The notes under the pieces are model-generated. The model ran no database searches and was not told where the DNA came from. It was given only the letters and a program-made list of their open reading frames with translations. The position numbers and the translations under genes are program-made. Below are positions 17,375 to 27,302 of a DNA stretch of 64,000 nt, piece by piece. Position 1 is the stretch's first letter. Every line of letters starts with the position of its first letter. This stretch comes from JAJISK01 sp046759185. GTDB lineage: Archaea; Thermoplasmatota; Thermoplasmata; RBG-16-68-12; JAJISG01. The DNA lies in the NCBI GenBank assembly GCA_046759185.1, contig JBHIBO010000005.1, forward strand, positions 11,527 to 75,526, read 5' to 3'.

Positions 17375-18012
17375 AGGGGCGGCGTTCCATGCAGGCGGCG
17401 CAACAGCGTAAGGGGAGGCCCGCACATGGCATGGCCTCGGGGCTGGGGAGCCTTCGCTTCCTCTTCCGCCTGGAGCTTGCCGTCATCCTGGTGGCCCTAG
17501 CAGTCGTCCTCGGCATGACCATCTTCTTCGCCCAGTTCAGCGGGATCCTCCGGTGGCTCCTCTTCGTGGTCATCCTCCTCATCGGCGCATGGATGGCGGG
17601 CAGGTTCGTGCGCCTCCGGACCGTCGAGACCGAACCCCTCGGACCTCGGGCGTTCACCCCGCAGCAGGTCGAGGGCGACCTGAAGAACCTATCGACCTCC
17701 CTGCGTCGGGGGAGCCGCGGTCTGCGCTACAGCCAGCTCCACTTTGCCGTCAACCTCCGGGACGCCTTCCTGGCGAAGCTACGTGCCTCCTCGGGCTTCC
17801 TAGGGACCGTCCAGGAGCTCAACGCCGACATCCCCCGCCTCCAGGCCCTGGTCGGAGACGAGGCGTTGCTACGCTTTATCCGACGGGCCACGGTCCTGGA
17901 GAGGTCCATGGCGGAGGTGCTGAGCTCCACGGAGGAGCTCTTCCCGGGGGAGGCCTCCGAATTTCCGCAGCTCATGGGGGACTTGATGGCCCGGATGGAG
18001 GAGTGGCCCTGA
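17371..18012 (+). CDS. Cassette membrane protein (copy 2)
   Basis: The GTG at 17371 overlaps the upstream stop in GTGA and is the preferred start; an ATG follows at 17389. Two membrane helices (residues about 35-55 and 60-78 from the GTG) precede a cytoplasmic region with LRYSQLHFAVNLRDAFLAKL, the motif shared with 13007-13576. It is otherwise divergent from copy 1. Its last 10 nt overlap the MoxR gene, exactly as in copy 1. Confidence 0.78.
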   Translation: MKGRRSMQAAQQRKGRPAHGMASGLGSLRFLFRLELAVILVALAVVLGMTIFFAQFSGILRWLLFVVILLIGAWMAGRFVRLRTVETEPLGPRAFTPQQVEGDLKNLSTSLRRGSRGLRYSQLHFAVNLRDAFLAKLRASSGFLGTVQELNADIPRLQALVGDEALLRFIRRATVLERSMAEVLSSTEELFPGEASEFPQLMGDLMARMEEWP

Positions 18013-18959
18013 AGCTGGAGGCCGTGGCGGAAACGGCGGACCACCTCCTCGCCGAGGTCTCGACGGCTATCGTGGGCAAGCGGGACGTGCTGGAACTCTT
18101 CCTCCTAGCCATCCTGTCGGACGGCCACGTCCTCATCGAGGACTACCCGGGGCTCGCCAAGACCCTGATGGCCAAGTCGTTCGCAGCGGCCCTCGGAAGC
18201 ACGTTTCGGCGCGTCCAGTTCACGCCGGACCTCCTGCCGGCGGACATCACCGGGACGTACGTCTTCGACAGGAAGGAGGGCGAGTTCGTCCTGCGGCGAG
18301 GCCCCCTCTTCACACACGTCCTCTTGGCCGACGAGATCAACCGGGCGCCCCCCAAGACCCAGGCGGCCCTCCTGGAGGCCATGCAGGAGAGACAGACCAC
18401 CCTGGAGGGGGAGACCTACCCGCTGGAGAGTCCCTTCATCGTGGTCGCCACCCAGAACCCCATCGAGTACGAGGGGACCTACCCGCTTCCCGAGGCACAG
18501 ATCGACCGCTTCCTGGTTCGCATTCGGATGGGCTACCCGTCCCAGGAGGATGAGGTCGAGGTGCTCCAGCGGAGGCGGGCCCGGAAGCAGGAGGAGGTCG
18601 AGGTCAAGGCCGTCGCCAAGCCGTCCGTGGTGCGGGCCATGCAGCGGGCCATGGAGGAGATCCACGTGGAGCGGGATGTGGAGCAGTACGCCGTGGAGCT
18701 GGTGCGGAGAACCCGGCAGCACACCAGCGTGGAGGTGGGCTCCAGCCCCCGCGGTTCCCTGGCCCTTATGACCCTCTCCCGGGCCCGGGCGGCCCTCGCG
18801 AACCGCGATTTCGTCCTCCCGGATGACGTTAAGGCCGTCGCCGTCCCGGGCCTGGCCCATCGCCTCATCCTGAAGCCAGATCCCTGGATTCGTGGTGTGA
18901 AGACAGAGTCGGTGGTCGAAGAGGTCCTGCGGGAGGTCCCCGTGCCCATGGTGGGCTAG
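18003..18959 (+). CDS. MoxR-family AAA+ ATPase, copy 2
   Basis: GTG start at 18003 chosen by analogy with copy 1 (VALKLEAV against MAIKLERV), giving 318 aa in both and a gap-free alignment. Walker A here reads EDYPGLAKTLMAK, with Ala where copy 1 has Gly, a common MoxR variant. Walker B LLADEINRAPPKTQAALLEAMQE is identical to copy 1. The frame stays open upstream of 18003, but that stretch overlaps the previous gene. TAGATG junction to DUF58. Confidence 0.93.
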   Translation: MALKLEAVAETADHLLAEVSTAIVGKRDVLELFLLAILSDGHVLIEDYPGLAKTLMAKSFAAALGSTFRRVQFTPDLLPADITGTYVFDRKEGEFVLRRGPLFTHVLLADEINRAPPKTQAALLEAMQERQTTLEGETYPLESPFIVVATQNPIEYEGTYPLPEAQIDRFLVRIRMGYPSQEDEVEVLQRRRARKQEEVEVKAVAKPSVVRAMQRAMEEIHVERDVEQYAVELVRRTRQHTSVEVGSSPRGSLALMTLSRARAALANRDFVLPDDVKAVAVPGLAHRLILKPDPWIRGVKTESVVEEVLREVPVPMVG

Positions 18960-20231
18960 ATGCGGACCCGGACGACCTTCTGGGTCTTCGGAGCCGCCAT
19001 CGTCCTCCTCCTCCTCGGCGTGGTGACCCGGGACTTCCGCTTCCTGGCCCTTGTCCTTCCCCTCCTCGTCTTCGCCGCCCTCGGCTCCGTCTTTGCGCCC
19101 CCCCTCCCCTCCCTGGCCGTCCGGCGGGTGATGGAGGGGGAGCGGACCTTCGAGGGTGAGGAGATCGACGTCGCGCTCACCCTGCAGAACACGGGGGCCG
19201 CCCTTCCCGCTCTCGAGGTCTACGACGGCCTCCCGCCCGGGGCCACCGTCACCCAGGGAAGCAACCGTCTCCTCCTGTCCCTCGCGGAAGGGGAGACGAA
19301 GACCCTGGAATACACCCTCCGGTTCGACCTCAAGGGCCGGTACACCCTGGGACCCCTCGCGGCCCGGAGTCGAGACCCCCTGGGGCTGTACGTCCACGAG
19401 ACCACGGTCCATGGGCGGGATGGGGTGGTGGTCTCGCCTCGGATCCAGGACCTCAGGCGGGTCTCCCTCCTCCCTCGCCGGACGAGGCCTCATCTGGGCC
19501 AGGTTCCCGCCCGCATCCCCGGGCTGGGCACCGAGTTCTGGTCCATTCGCGAGTACCAGGGAGGGGACGACCTGCGGGGCATCAACTGGAAAGCCTCCGC
19601 GCGCCTCGACACGCTCCTGACCAACGAGCGGGAGGCCGAGCGGAGCGGGGACATCATCCTGGTCCTCGACGCGCGGCACGAGGCTCACGTCGGCGGCCCA
19701 TTCTACAACACCGTCGAGCTGGGCATCCGAGCCGTCGTTTCCCTCGCGGCCCGCCTCCTCCAGGACCGGAATCGGGTGGGTCTCGTCATCCAGCGAGACA
19801 TCCTGGACTGGGTCTACCCCGCCTTCGGGCGGTCGCAACTCTACCGGATCATCGAGGCGATCCTCTCGGTCCGTCCCGGGGGCCTCTGGCCCTTCCGCCA
19901 GATCGCCTGGGTCCTCAAGCGTCACTTCCCCCCCCGGGCCCTGCTGGTCATCGTCTCGCCCCTGGTCGATCGCGCCTCCCTGGAGTCGGTCCGGGAGCTG
20001 CGGGCGGCGGGCTTCGACATCATCCTCCTCTCCCCGTCCTCCCTGGAGGTGGAACGGATGATGCTCGAGGGCAACGGAGACACGGAGCTCGCGCACCGGG
20101 TCCTGCGAATGCGGCGGGAGGCGGACGTGGCGTATCTGCGGCGGTTCGCCCACGTGGTGGACTGGAATCCGGAGGAACCCCTCACGCTGGCGTTGAAGGA
20201 GGCGTCGCTGTGGAAACGCTATCAGCCCTAA
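18960..20231 (+). CDS. DUF58 protein, copy 2
   Basis: 423 aa. Two N-terminal membrane helices, an Ig-like beta region (GERTFEGEEIDVALTLQN), the DUF58 signature GLGTEFWSIREYQGGDDLRG and INWKASARLDTLLTNEREAE, then vWA-like SGDIILVLDARHE. Ends with ALKEASLWKRYQP against ALKEVERRMPLRP in copy 1. It follows the MoxR stop without a spacer and overlaps the next gene by 22 nt. Confidence 0.92.
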   Translation: MRTRTTFWVFGAAIVLLLLGVVTRDFRFLALVLPLLVFAALGSVFAPPLPSLAVRRVMEGERTFEGEEIDVALTLQNTGAALPALEVYDGLPPGATVTQGSNRLLLSLAEGETKTLEYTLRFDLKGRYTLGPLAARSRDPLGLYVHETTVHGRDGVVVSPRIQDLRRVSLLPRRTRPHLGQVPARIPGLGTEFWSIREYQGGDDLRGINWKASARLDTLLTNEREAERSGDIILVLDARHEAHVGGPFYNTVELGIRAVVSLAARLLQDRNRVGLVIQRDILDWVYPAFGRSQLYRIIEAILSVRPGGLWPFRQIAWVLKRHFPPRALLVIVSPLVDRASLESVRELRAAGFDIILLSPSSLEVERMMLEGNGDTELAHRVLRMRREADVAYLRRFAHVVDWNPEEPLTLALKEASLWKRYQP

Positions 20232-20788
20232 GGATCGTCGGGCTCCTGCCGTCCCTCTTCAGCCTCGGCTTCATGGCATTCGCCTTCGTCCTCGCGTCGG
20301 ACCGCCTGGACGTGCCTGTGGTGGCCTTCCTCCTCGTCGCCCTGGCCGTCGTTCTGGCCCTCGTCGTGGCCACCGGCCTGCGGCGCACGAAGGGCACGGA
20401 GCGAATTGCCCTCCTGGTGGCGGGCTCGACCCTCCTCTTCGCGGCGCTCTACGTCAGGCCCCTCGATACGCTGGCGCTGTATGCCCTCCTCCTGCTCCTC
20501 GTCCTGGCGGGTCAGTTCAGCGTGCTGGGAGTGCTCACGCGTCCGCTGAGCGAGAAGCGGCTCACGAGGGCCGAAGCCTCCGAGGCCCGGCGAACCCTGC
20601 TCGCCGCCCTCCTCCGGCTGAGCGTCGTTCTCCTCGCCGCCTTCTTCCTCTCGGCCCTCCTCTGGAACGTCGTGGTCGCCCTGTCCCTGGGGGCGACCTC
20701 CGACCTCAGCGCGTTCCTGCTCGCGGCGCTGCTCATCCTTCTCATCACCCTCCTCTTTGCTCTTCGGGAATCCCCGGCATCAGCTTGA
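20210..20788 (+). CDS. Cassette polytopic membrane protein, copy 2
   Basis: 192 aa from GTG 20210, overlapping DUF58 by 22 nt. About six hydrophobic helices, including IVGLLPSLFSLGFMAFAFVL, VVAFLLVALAVVLALVVATG and SAFLLAALLILLITLLFAL. The middle SEARRTLLAALLRLSVVLL corresponds to TSRQALRSLYVTFLQRLGFL in copy 1. No family name. Last gene of the cassette; tRNA-Asp follows 29 nt later. Confidence 0.78.
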   Translation: METLSALRIVGLLPSLFSLGFMAFAFVLASDRLDVPVVAFLLVALAVVLALVVATGLRRTKGTERIALLVAGSTLLFAALYVRPLDTLALYALLLLLVLAGQFSVLGVLTRPLSEKRLTRAEASEARRTLLAALLRLSVVLLAAFFLSALLWNVVVALSLGATSDLSAFLLAALLILLITLLFALRESPASA

Positions 20789-20817
20789 TATAGCCCCCCT
20801 TGCCTGGCGAAAGTCGG

Positions 20818-20890
20818 GCCCCGATAGTGTAGCGGCCGATCATCCAGGCCTGTCGAGCCTGGGACTCGGGTTCAAATCCCGGTCGGGGCG
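20818..20890 (+). tRNA. tRNA-Asp (GTC)
   Basis: Acceptor GCCCCGA pairs with TCGGGGC; anticodon stem CAGGC/GCCTG encloses CTGTCGA (anticodon GTC); T-arm CGGG TTCAAAT CCCG; discriminator G. No intron. A decayed relative is at 16382-16450. Confidence 0.93.
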
Positions 20891-20927
20891 CTCTTCCCGG
20901 TCGAATTTCCGTGTCCAGGCCCGTCTC

Positions 20928-21614
20928 TCAGGGGGGGTTCTCAAGGAGTCTGGTTGCCCATTCCGCGATGGCCTCCGAGAGGTCATCCAGGACCTCGGTG
21001 GGGTCGCGACCGGACCGTTTGAGCACGTTGAAGGAGTGGTCGCCCCCTTCTACGAAGTGTAGGACGCCGCGCTCCCCCAGACCTCTCACGACGGTATCGA
21101 TGAGGTCGCGTCGTGCGAGGGCATCGCGGGTTCCCTGAAGAAACAACATGGGATGGGTTATGTCCGTGAGATGATCGGCGCGTTCCAAGCCCGGTTTGCC
21201 GGGGGCGTGCAGCGGAAAGCCCAGGAAGATCAGACCGCGTACTTTCGGAAGCGCGTCGCCCGCGGCGGCGCGCGACGTCATCCGACCACCCAGAGACTTG
21301 CCTCCGGCCAGCAGGGGGAGGTTGGAGGTCACGTCCGCAGCGAACCGGACCGCAGACCGTACCGTCGCCTCCAGCAAGGAGGGTGGGTTGGGGTACCGCT
21401 TACCCTCCTCCATGTACGGGAACTGGTAGCGCAGGGTCCCGATCGCCCGTTTCGCGAGTCCTTGGGCGATGGATTCCATGAAGGGGTGACGCATTCCCGC
21501 GCCGGCCCCGTGGGCGAGGACGCAGAGCGTCCTCGCTTTGTCAGGTTGGAGTTGTAGTCCGGAGACCTGGAGGTCGGTCCCTTCGACGGCGATTCGTACC
21601 TCCTGCTCCTGCAT
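20928..21614 (-). CDS. Alpha/beta hydrolase, KANL3/Tex30-like
   Basis: 228 aa. Seen: CVLAHGAGAGMRHPFMESIA (oxyanion region), nucleophile elbow GGKSLGGRM, LIFLGFPLHAPGKP, the acid in LFLQGTRDALA, and the His in GGDHSF. This pattern fits the small KANL3/Tex30-type branch of the alpha/beta hydrolases; substrate unknown. It is convergent with tRNA-Asp and lies downstream of the coiled-coil gene on the same strand, separated by 56 nt. Confidence 0.85.
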   Translation of the reverse strand: MQEQEVRIAVEGTDLQVSGLQLQPDKARTLCVLAHGAGAGMRHPFMESIAQGLAKRAIGTLRYQFPYMEEGKRYPNPPSLLEATVRSAVRFAADVTSNLPLLAGGKSLGGRMTSRAAAGDALPKVRGLIFLGFPLHAPGKPGLERADHLTDITHPMLFLQGTRDALARRDLIDTVVRGLGERGVLHFVEGGDHSFNVLKRSGRDPTEVLDDLSEAIAEWATRLLENPP

Positions 21615-21670
21615 GGGGTTGGCGAAGGGCGACCCCGTCGTAAGTGTCTTTGGAGAGGGGTCCGGCCGGA

Positions 21671-22873
21671 TTACTCTTCGGGGAGCGTCGCCGGGACCTT
21701 TGCGTCACACCGCAAGCAGCGGAGGTCCCCCTCAGGGTCCACTCCCACCTCGACGGATCCACACTCGAGGCACCAGAGCAGCGTGTCGCCCTCGATGAGA
21801 TTCTCCTCCTCCCCTTCTTCGCCTTCGCTCTCATCGAACTCCCTCTCCCCAACCTCCGGGGAGGCCGCTTCCATTTCCTCATACATCTGCAATTCGGCCT
21901 GACCGCGCAGGGATTTCAGCAGGCGGTACGCCTCCCGTCCCCGGACGAGGGCCTCCGTGTAGTCCTCCTTCTCCCAGAGGCGCCTCGCGGCAGCCAGGTC
22001 GTCCTCAGCCGCCGAAACGTCCAATCCCTCTGCCTCGGCGGTCTCAATCACGGACGCAATCTGATCGAGGACCCCTTTCAGGAGGGTCACCTTCTGGCTA
22101 TTCTGGAAGGTGGCGGACGAAGTAGAAGTCTGCGGCAAGGCCGTTTCCCGGGAAGCGAGAAGGAGAAAGTGGCTTGAGATGAGGTCGCCCGCCTCCAGCG
22201 CCTGCGCTAACCCGTCCCGGAGCGGACCTTTGACGCGCGCGGCCTCCCCCTCGATCTCCTCGACACGCTTCGCTCGTGCTCGGTGAACCAACTCGTCCAC
22301 TTCGCTGATGACCTCCAGGTAGCTCTCGCGGTCATCTTCGGCGAGGGCCAGAACTGCCCGCCGAAGTTTGCGGTGCGCCAGAGTGGTGTCTCCGCCCATG
22401 GCCTGAATCTCTGCAATGGCCCGCCCCAGGTTCGCCACGTGGTGGCGGTGGCGGTCCATCTCGTAGGCATATAGCCTCGACACGGCAGTCTCCAGCTTCT
22501 CCAGGAGGGGCGCCGCCTCCGCGAAGGAGCCGCCCTCGAAGGCATGCATGACCTCGAGGAGCTGGTCGCTCACCTTCCTCGCCCACTCCGTGGAGCCCTC
22601 CGAGGTCTCCAGAATGCGCCGGGCGGAGGCGATAGCGACGGCCATGCCGCTCTCGATATAGTCGCGGGACTCCCCCTCGATGCGCCTGACGGCCTTCCGG
22701 GCGGCCTGGAAGGCCTCGTGGAACCGCCGCTCCTTGAATTGGCGGGCGGCGTCCGTCTGGAGGCGCCTCGGCTCCTCAAAGTCGACGAGGCGGGAGAGGG
22801 CGTACCGCACCCGGCCCCCCAGCACGGGGGTGCTGGCGCGCTTTTTATCGGATGGGGATTTCGACTTGGCCAT
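21671..22873 (-). CDS. Coiled-coil protein with a C-terminal zinc ribbon
   Basis: 400 aa from ATG 22873 (MAKSKSPSDKKR); an in-frame start at 22933 would only add a low-complexity tail. Residues about 25-330 are predicted helical, with repeats such as FKERRFHEAFQAARKAVRRI and YTEALVRGREAYRLLKSL that resemble those of the giant protein. An acidic linker leads to a C-terminal zinc ribbon, CLECGSVEV then CLRCDAK. It combines the same two parts as the N-terminal half of the giant protein in the reverse order. Function unknown. Confidence 0.8.
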   Translation of the reverse strand: MAKSKSPSDKKRASTPVLGGRVRYALSRLVDFEEPRRLQTDAARQFKERRFHEAFQAARKAVRRIEGESRDYIESGMAVAIASARRILETSEGSTEWARKVSDQLLEVMHAFEGGSFAEAAPLLEKLETAVSRLYAYEMDRHRHHVANLGRAIAEIQAMGGDTTLAHRKLRRAVLALAEDDRESYLEVISEVDELVHRARAKRVEEIEGEAARVKGPLRDGLAQALEAGDLISSHFLLLASRETALPQTSTSSATFQNSQKVTLLKGVLDQIASVIETAEAEGLDVSAAEDDLAAARRLWEKEDYTEALVRGREAYRLLKSLRGQAELQMYEEMEAASPEVGEREFDESEGEEGEEENLIEGDTLLWCLECGSVEVGVDPEGDLRCLRCDAKVPATLPEE

Positions 22874-22960
22874 GGGCCCGTTCGGGCTGCCTTTTGGGCC
22901 TCGTGGCGTTAAGAATTTCGAACAGGGTATCAAAGGCGGGAATGAGCCGGAGTGCCAGTT

Positions 22961-24214
22961 CTACGTCTCGCGCAAGGCCGCACTAAGCTCGTCCAGCGGG
23001 ACGTCCCTCTGCTCCCCTGTCCGAAGATCCTTGAGACCCACCTTCCCCTCTCCCCACTCCCGCTCACCCACGAGGACGGCCATCCGGGCCCCGAGGGCGT
23101 CGGCGTGGTCCAGGTTCTTGGAGGGTCCGCGGCCTGTGAGATCCACGTCCGCCGAGAACCCGGCCGCACGAACCCGGCGGAGGACGTCGTAGCCGGCATC
23201 CCGAAGGTGGTCGCCGATGGGAAACACGTAGACATCAAGCTCCACTTGCGGTAGGTCCACTTCCGCCTTCTCCAGGGCGAGAAGGACCCGGTCGAAGCCC
23301 ATCCCAAAACCCGTGGTCTGCAGGGGGTCTCCACCAAACAGATTGGTAAGGGCGTACGACCCGCCGCCACAGATCTGGCTCGCAGCCCCCAAGGGTTCGT
23401 AGTGGAGCTCGAAGACGGCGCCCGTGTAGTAGTCGAGGCCGCGAACGACCCCGAGGTCGTACGCGACGTCCTCGATGCCATACCGTTCCAGCAGAGCTCC
23501 GAGATCCCGGAGGTACTGAAGCCCCGCCTGCTCCCCCACTCGCTTCTCCGCCTGGGCCAGGACCTCCGGCCCTCCTCGCAGGTCCACCAGGGCGACGAGG
23601 TCGTCACGCAAATCCCCGATTCCCCCAGCCTCCAGCTCCTGTGCCAACTCGTCCGTGCGTCCCTTGTCGAGGGCCCTGAGGATCCGGGCCTTCCGGTCCT
23701 CGTCCACATCCAGGAGCCCGCGAATCAGTCCGATGTGGCCCAGGCGGAGCTGGAAGCCCGTGAGGCCGGCCTCGCGCACGGCCTCCACCGCCGTGGCGAT
23801 AACCTCCGCGTCAGTCTGGAGTGGGTTGCCCCCCAGGATCTCGACGCCGAACTGGTGGAACTCCCGGTAGCGGCCGTATTGGGGTTCGTCGTACCGGTAG
23901 CAGGTCCCGAGGTAGAAGACCTTCAGGGGCTTGGGCCGGCCTTGCAGCCTGTTGAGGTAGAAGCGAATGACGGGGGCCGTGAGCTCCGGGCGGAGGGCGA
24001 GCTCCCGGCCCCCCTTGTCACGGAAGGCGTACAGCTCCCCCACGATGGCGGGCCCCGACTTGGCGATGAAGAGCTGGGCGTGCTCGAAGGTCGGGGTGGC
24101 CACTTCCCCGTAGCCAAACCGCCGGGCGACGCGCATGAAGGCAGCCTCCACGGCACGCCTACGGGCCATGTCCTCCGGGGTGAAGTCTCGTGTGCCCCGC
24201 GGCCGTTCGAACAT
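22961..24214 (-). CDS. hisS: Histidyl-tRNA synthetase
   Basis: 417 aa class II synthetase. Seen: N-terminal RGTRDFTPEDM, motif 2 LRPELTAPVIRFYLNRL with YLGTCYRYDEPQYGRYREF, QFGVEILGG, the His-binding VRGLDYYTGAVFE, motif 3 GFGMGFDRVLLALE, and the C-terminal anticodon-binding domain with VYVFPIGDHLRDAGYDVLR. Full length. Confidence 0.96.
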   Translation of the reverse strand: MFERPRGTRDFTPEDMARRRAVEAAFMRVARRFGYGEVATPTFEHAQLFIAKSGPAIVGELYAFRDKGGRELALRPELTAPVIRFYLNRLQGRPKPLKVFYLGTCYRYDEPQYGRYREFHQFGVEILGGNPLQTDAEVIATAVEAVREAGLTGFQLRLGHIGLIRGLLDVDEDRKARILRALDKGRTDELAQELEAGGIGDLRDDLVALVDLRGGPEVLAQAEKRVGEQAGLQYLRDLGALLERYGIEDVAYDLGVVRGLDYYTGAVFELHYEPLGAASQICGGGSYALTNLFGGDPLQTTGFGMGFDRVLLALEKAEVDLPQVELDVYVFPIGDHLRDAGYDVLRRVRAAGFSADVDLTGRGPSKNLDHADALGARMAVLVGEREWGEGKVGLKDLRTGEQRDVPLDELSAALRET

Positions 24215-24349
24215 CGGCAGGTTCCAGGGAAGGCGGTGTTATAGCTTTTTTCGGGTCGCTACCCTAACGACCGGTCCTGGCCCATGGGCTCTCTCGCCCG
24301 TACGAAACCGATCCGGGGCTCGCCGAGGCTAGTTCTCCAGTCAACCGGT

Positions 24350-24367
24350 TTCGTTCGGTTGAACGAA
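24350..24367. repeat. Perfect hairpin
   Basis: TTCGTTC, loop GGTT, GAACGAA: a 7-bp stem with a 4-nt loop inside the gene-poor region downstream of no expressed gene. Confidence 0.55.
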
Positions 24368-24797
24368 TAGGATCAGGATCGGACGGCGTCGTGGCTAGCG
24401 TTGGTTCAAGGCGGCAGGCGGACTTCAGTCCTTGTGAAATCCACCCGGAGAGATTGGAGTTTGGCCGCAAGTTTCTCCGCGAGATGTGGCAGGAGGAGCA
24501 GGACGGACTGACCCACTTACGGACCAGGTTGCTCGACGATTCCCTGGTATCGGTAGGTTCGCCTATGGCCGTGGTAGGTCCGGTTACCGTGGACCCGAAG
24601 ACGATTCGGGACACCTTCGCCCGTAGACGATCTTCGTCCGCGGGGATGTCATACGATATTAGGACACGCTTTCTCGTCCAACGACTTCCATTTTCGTTCA
24701 GGCGTACGAAAGCCAGCACATGAAGGGATAGGTGAGAGGTCGGGGAAAATGCCCGCTATCCCCCACCTGGTGGCCTTGGCACCTTCCCCCCTCGAAC

Positions 24798-24805
24798 CCT
24801 AAATA
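24798..24805 (+). promoter_or_regulatory. TATA box for the HAD hydrolase
   Basis: CCTAAATAG lies 24-30 nt upstream of the TTG start at 24828, which fits a leaderless transcript and supports TTG. Confidence 0.6.
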
Positions 24806-24827
24806 GCACCGCCTCCTCCTCCGGACG

Positions 24828-25514
24828 TTGCCTGAGGTCAAGACCCTCTTTTTCGACCTGGATGGGACCCTCTGCGAGTACGGCCTTGCCCCCAACGCGG
24901 CCCTCCGCCAGGCCTGCGCGGCTGCTGGCATCGACGTAGACCTAGATCATCACGAGTACTACGACCTCTACAAGGTCGTCCAGGCCGAGCGGCCGACAGG
25001 AGGCTATGAGGAGGTGAGCGACGAGGCGTATCGTCGGCTCCTCGCGTCCCACGGTTGGGACGATCCCGCGGTGGCCCGGAGGGTAGCTGCCACCTACCGG
25101 AGGGACCGGCTCGCGAGCATCGACATGTATCCCGAGACGGTCGAGGTCCTGGACCAGCTCCGCGGGGAGTATCCGCTCGGCATTATCTCCAACGGACCAG
25201 GGGAGATTCAGTGGATGAAGGTGCAGAAGTTCCGACTCCAGCCCTACTTCGACACGATCGTCATCTCCGGCGAGGTCGGCGCGGAGAAGCCCGAGGCCGC
25301 CATCTTCCGCCTCGCCCTGGAGCGACTCAAGGGAAGGGCGGACGCTGCTGCGCACATTGGGGACCATCTCACCTACGACGTCGCGGGGGCCCGGGGGGCC
25401 GGCCTCTTGAGCATCTGGGTCAACCGGGGGGGCATCCCGCCCCCCGATGGGAGCGCGATACCCCACCACGAAATCCACGACCTGCGGGAGCTCCTGCCTC
25501 TCGTCTCGGCGTGA
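24828..25514 (+). CDS. HAD-superfamily hydrolase
   Basis: 228 aa, TTG start. Motif I TLFFDLDGTLCEYG (nucleophile Asp), motif II LGIISNGPG, motif III Lys in EVGAEKPEAAIF, motif IV HIGDHLTYDVAGARGAG. A helical cap lies between motif I and II, as in subfamily IA phosphatases acting on small phosphate esters. Substrate not determinable. Its stop is directly adjacent to the stop of glmS (convergent). Confidence 0.88.
   Translation: MPEVKTLFFDLDGTLCEYGLAPNAALRQACAAAGIDVDLDHHEYYDLYKVVQAERPTGGYEEVSDEAYRRLLASHGWDDPAVARRVAATYRRDRLASIDMYPETVEVLDQLRGEYPLGIISNGPGEIQWMKVQKFRLQPYFDTIVISGEVGAEKPEAAIFRLALERLKGRADAAAHIGDHLTYDVAGARGAGLLSIWVNRGGIPPPDGSAIPHHEIHDLRELLPLVSA

Positions 25515-27302
<1,788 letters not shown>

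Larger units (their letters stand above)
24215..24827. other. Gene-poor region with short repeats
   Basis: No convincing gene. It is lower in GC than the flanks. Two overlapping frames (110 aa plus, 24391-24723; 151 aa minus, 24264-24719) have no recognisable domain. CGTACGAAA recurs at 24299-24307 and 24703-24711, TTTCGTTC recurs at 24349-24356 and 24692-24699, and ACGAAACCG (24302-24310) is inverted as CGGTTTCGT (24346-24354). This might be the remnant of a small insertion. Confidence 0.5.

Noticed and set aside
18105..20153. 682-codon minus-strand frame
   Set aside because: Antisense to MoxR copy 2 and DUF58 copy 2; no recognisable domain.
24391..24723. 110-aa ORF in the gene-poor region, and a 151-aa frame opposite (24264-24719)
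   Set aside because: Neither has a domain, signal or clear promoter, and they overlap each other; left as part of the gene-poor region.
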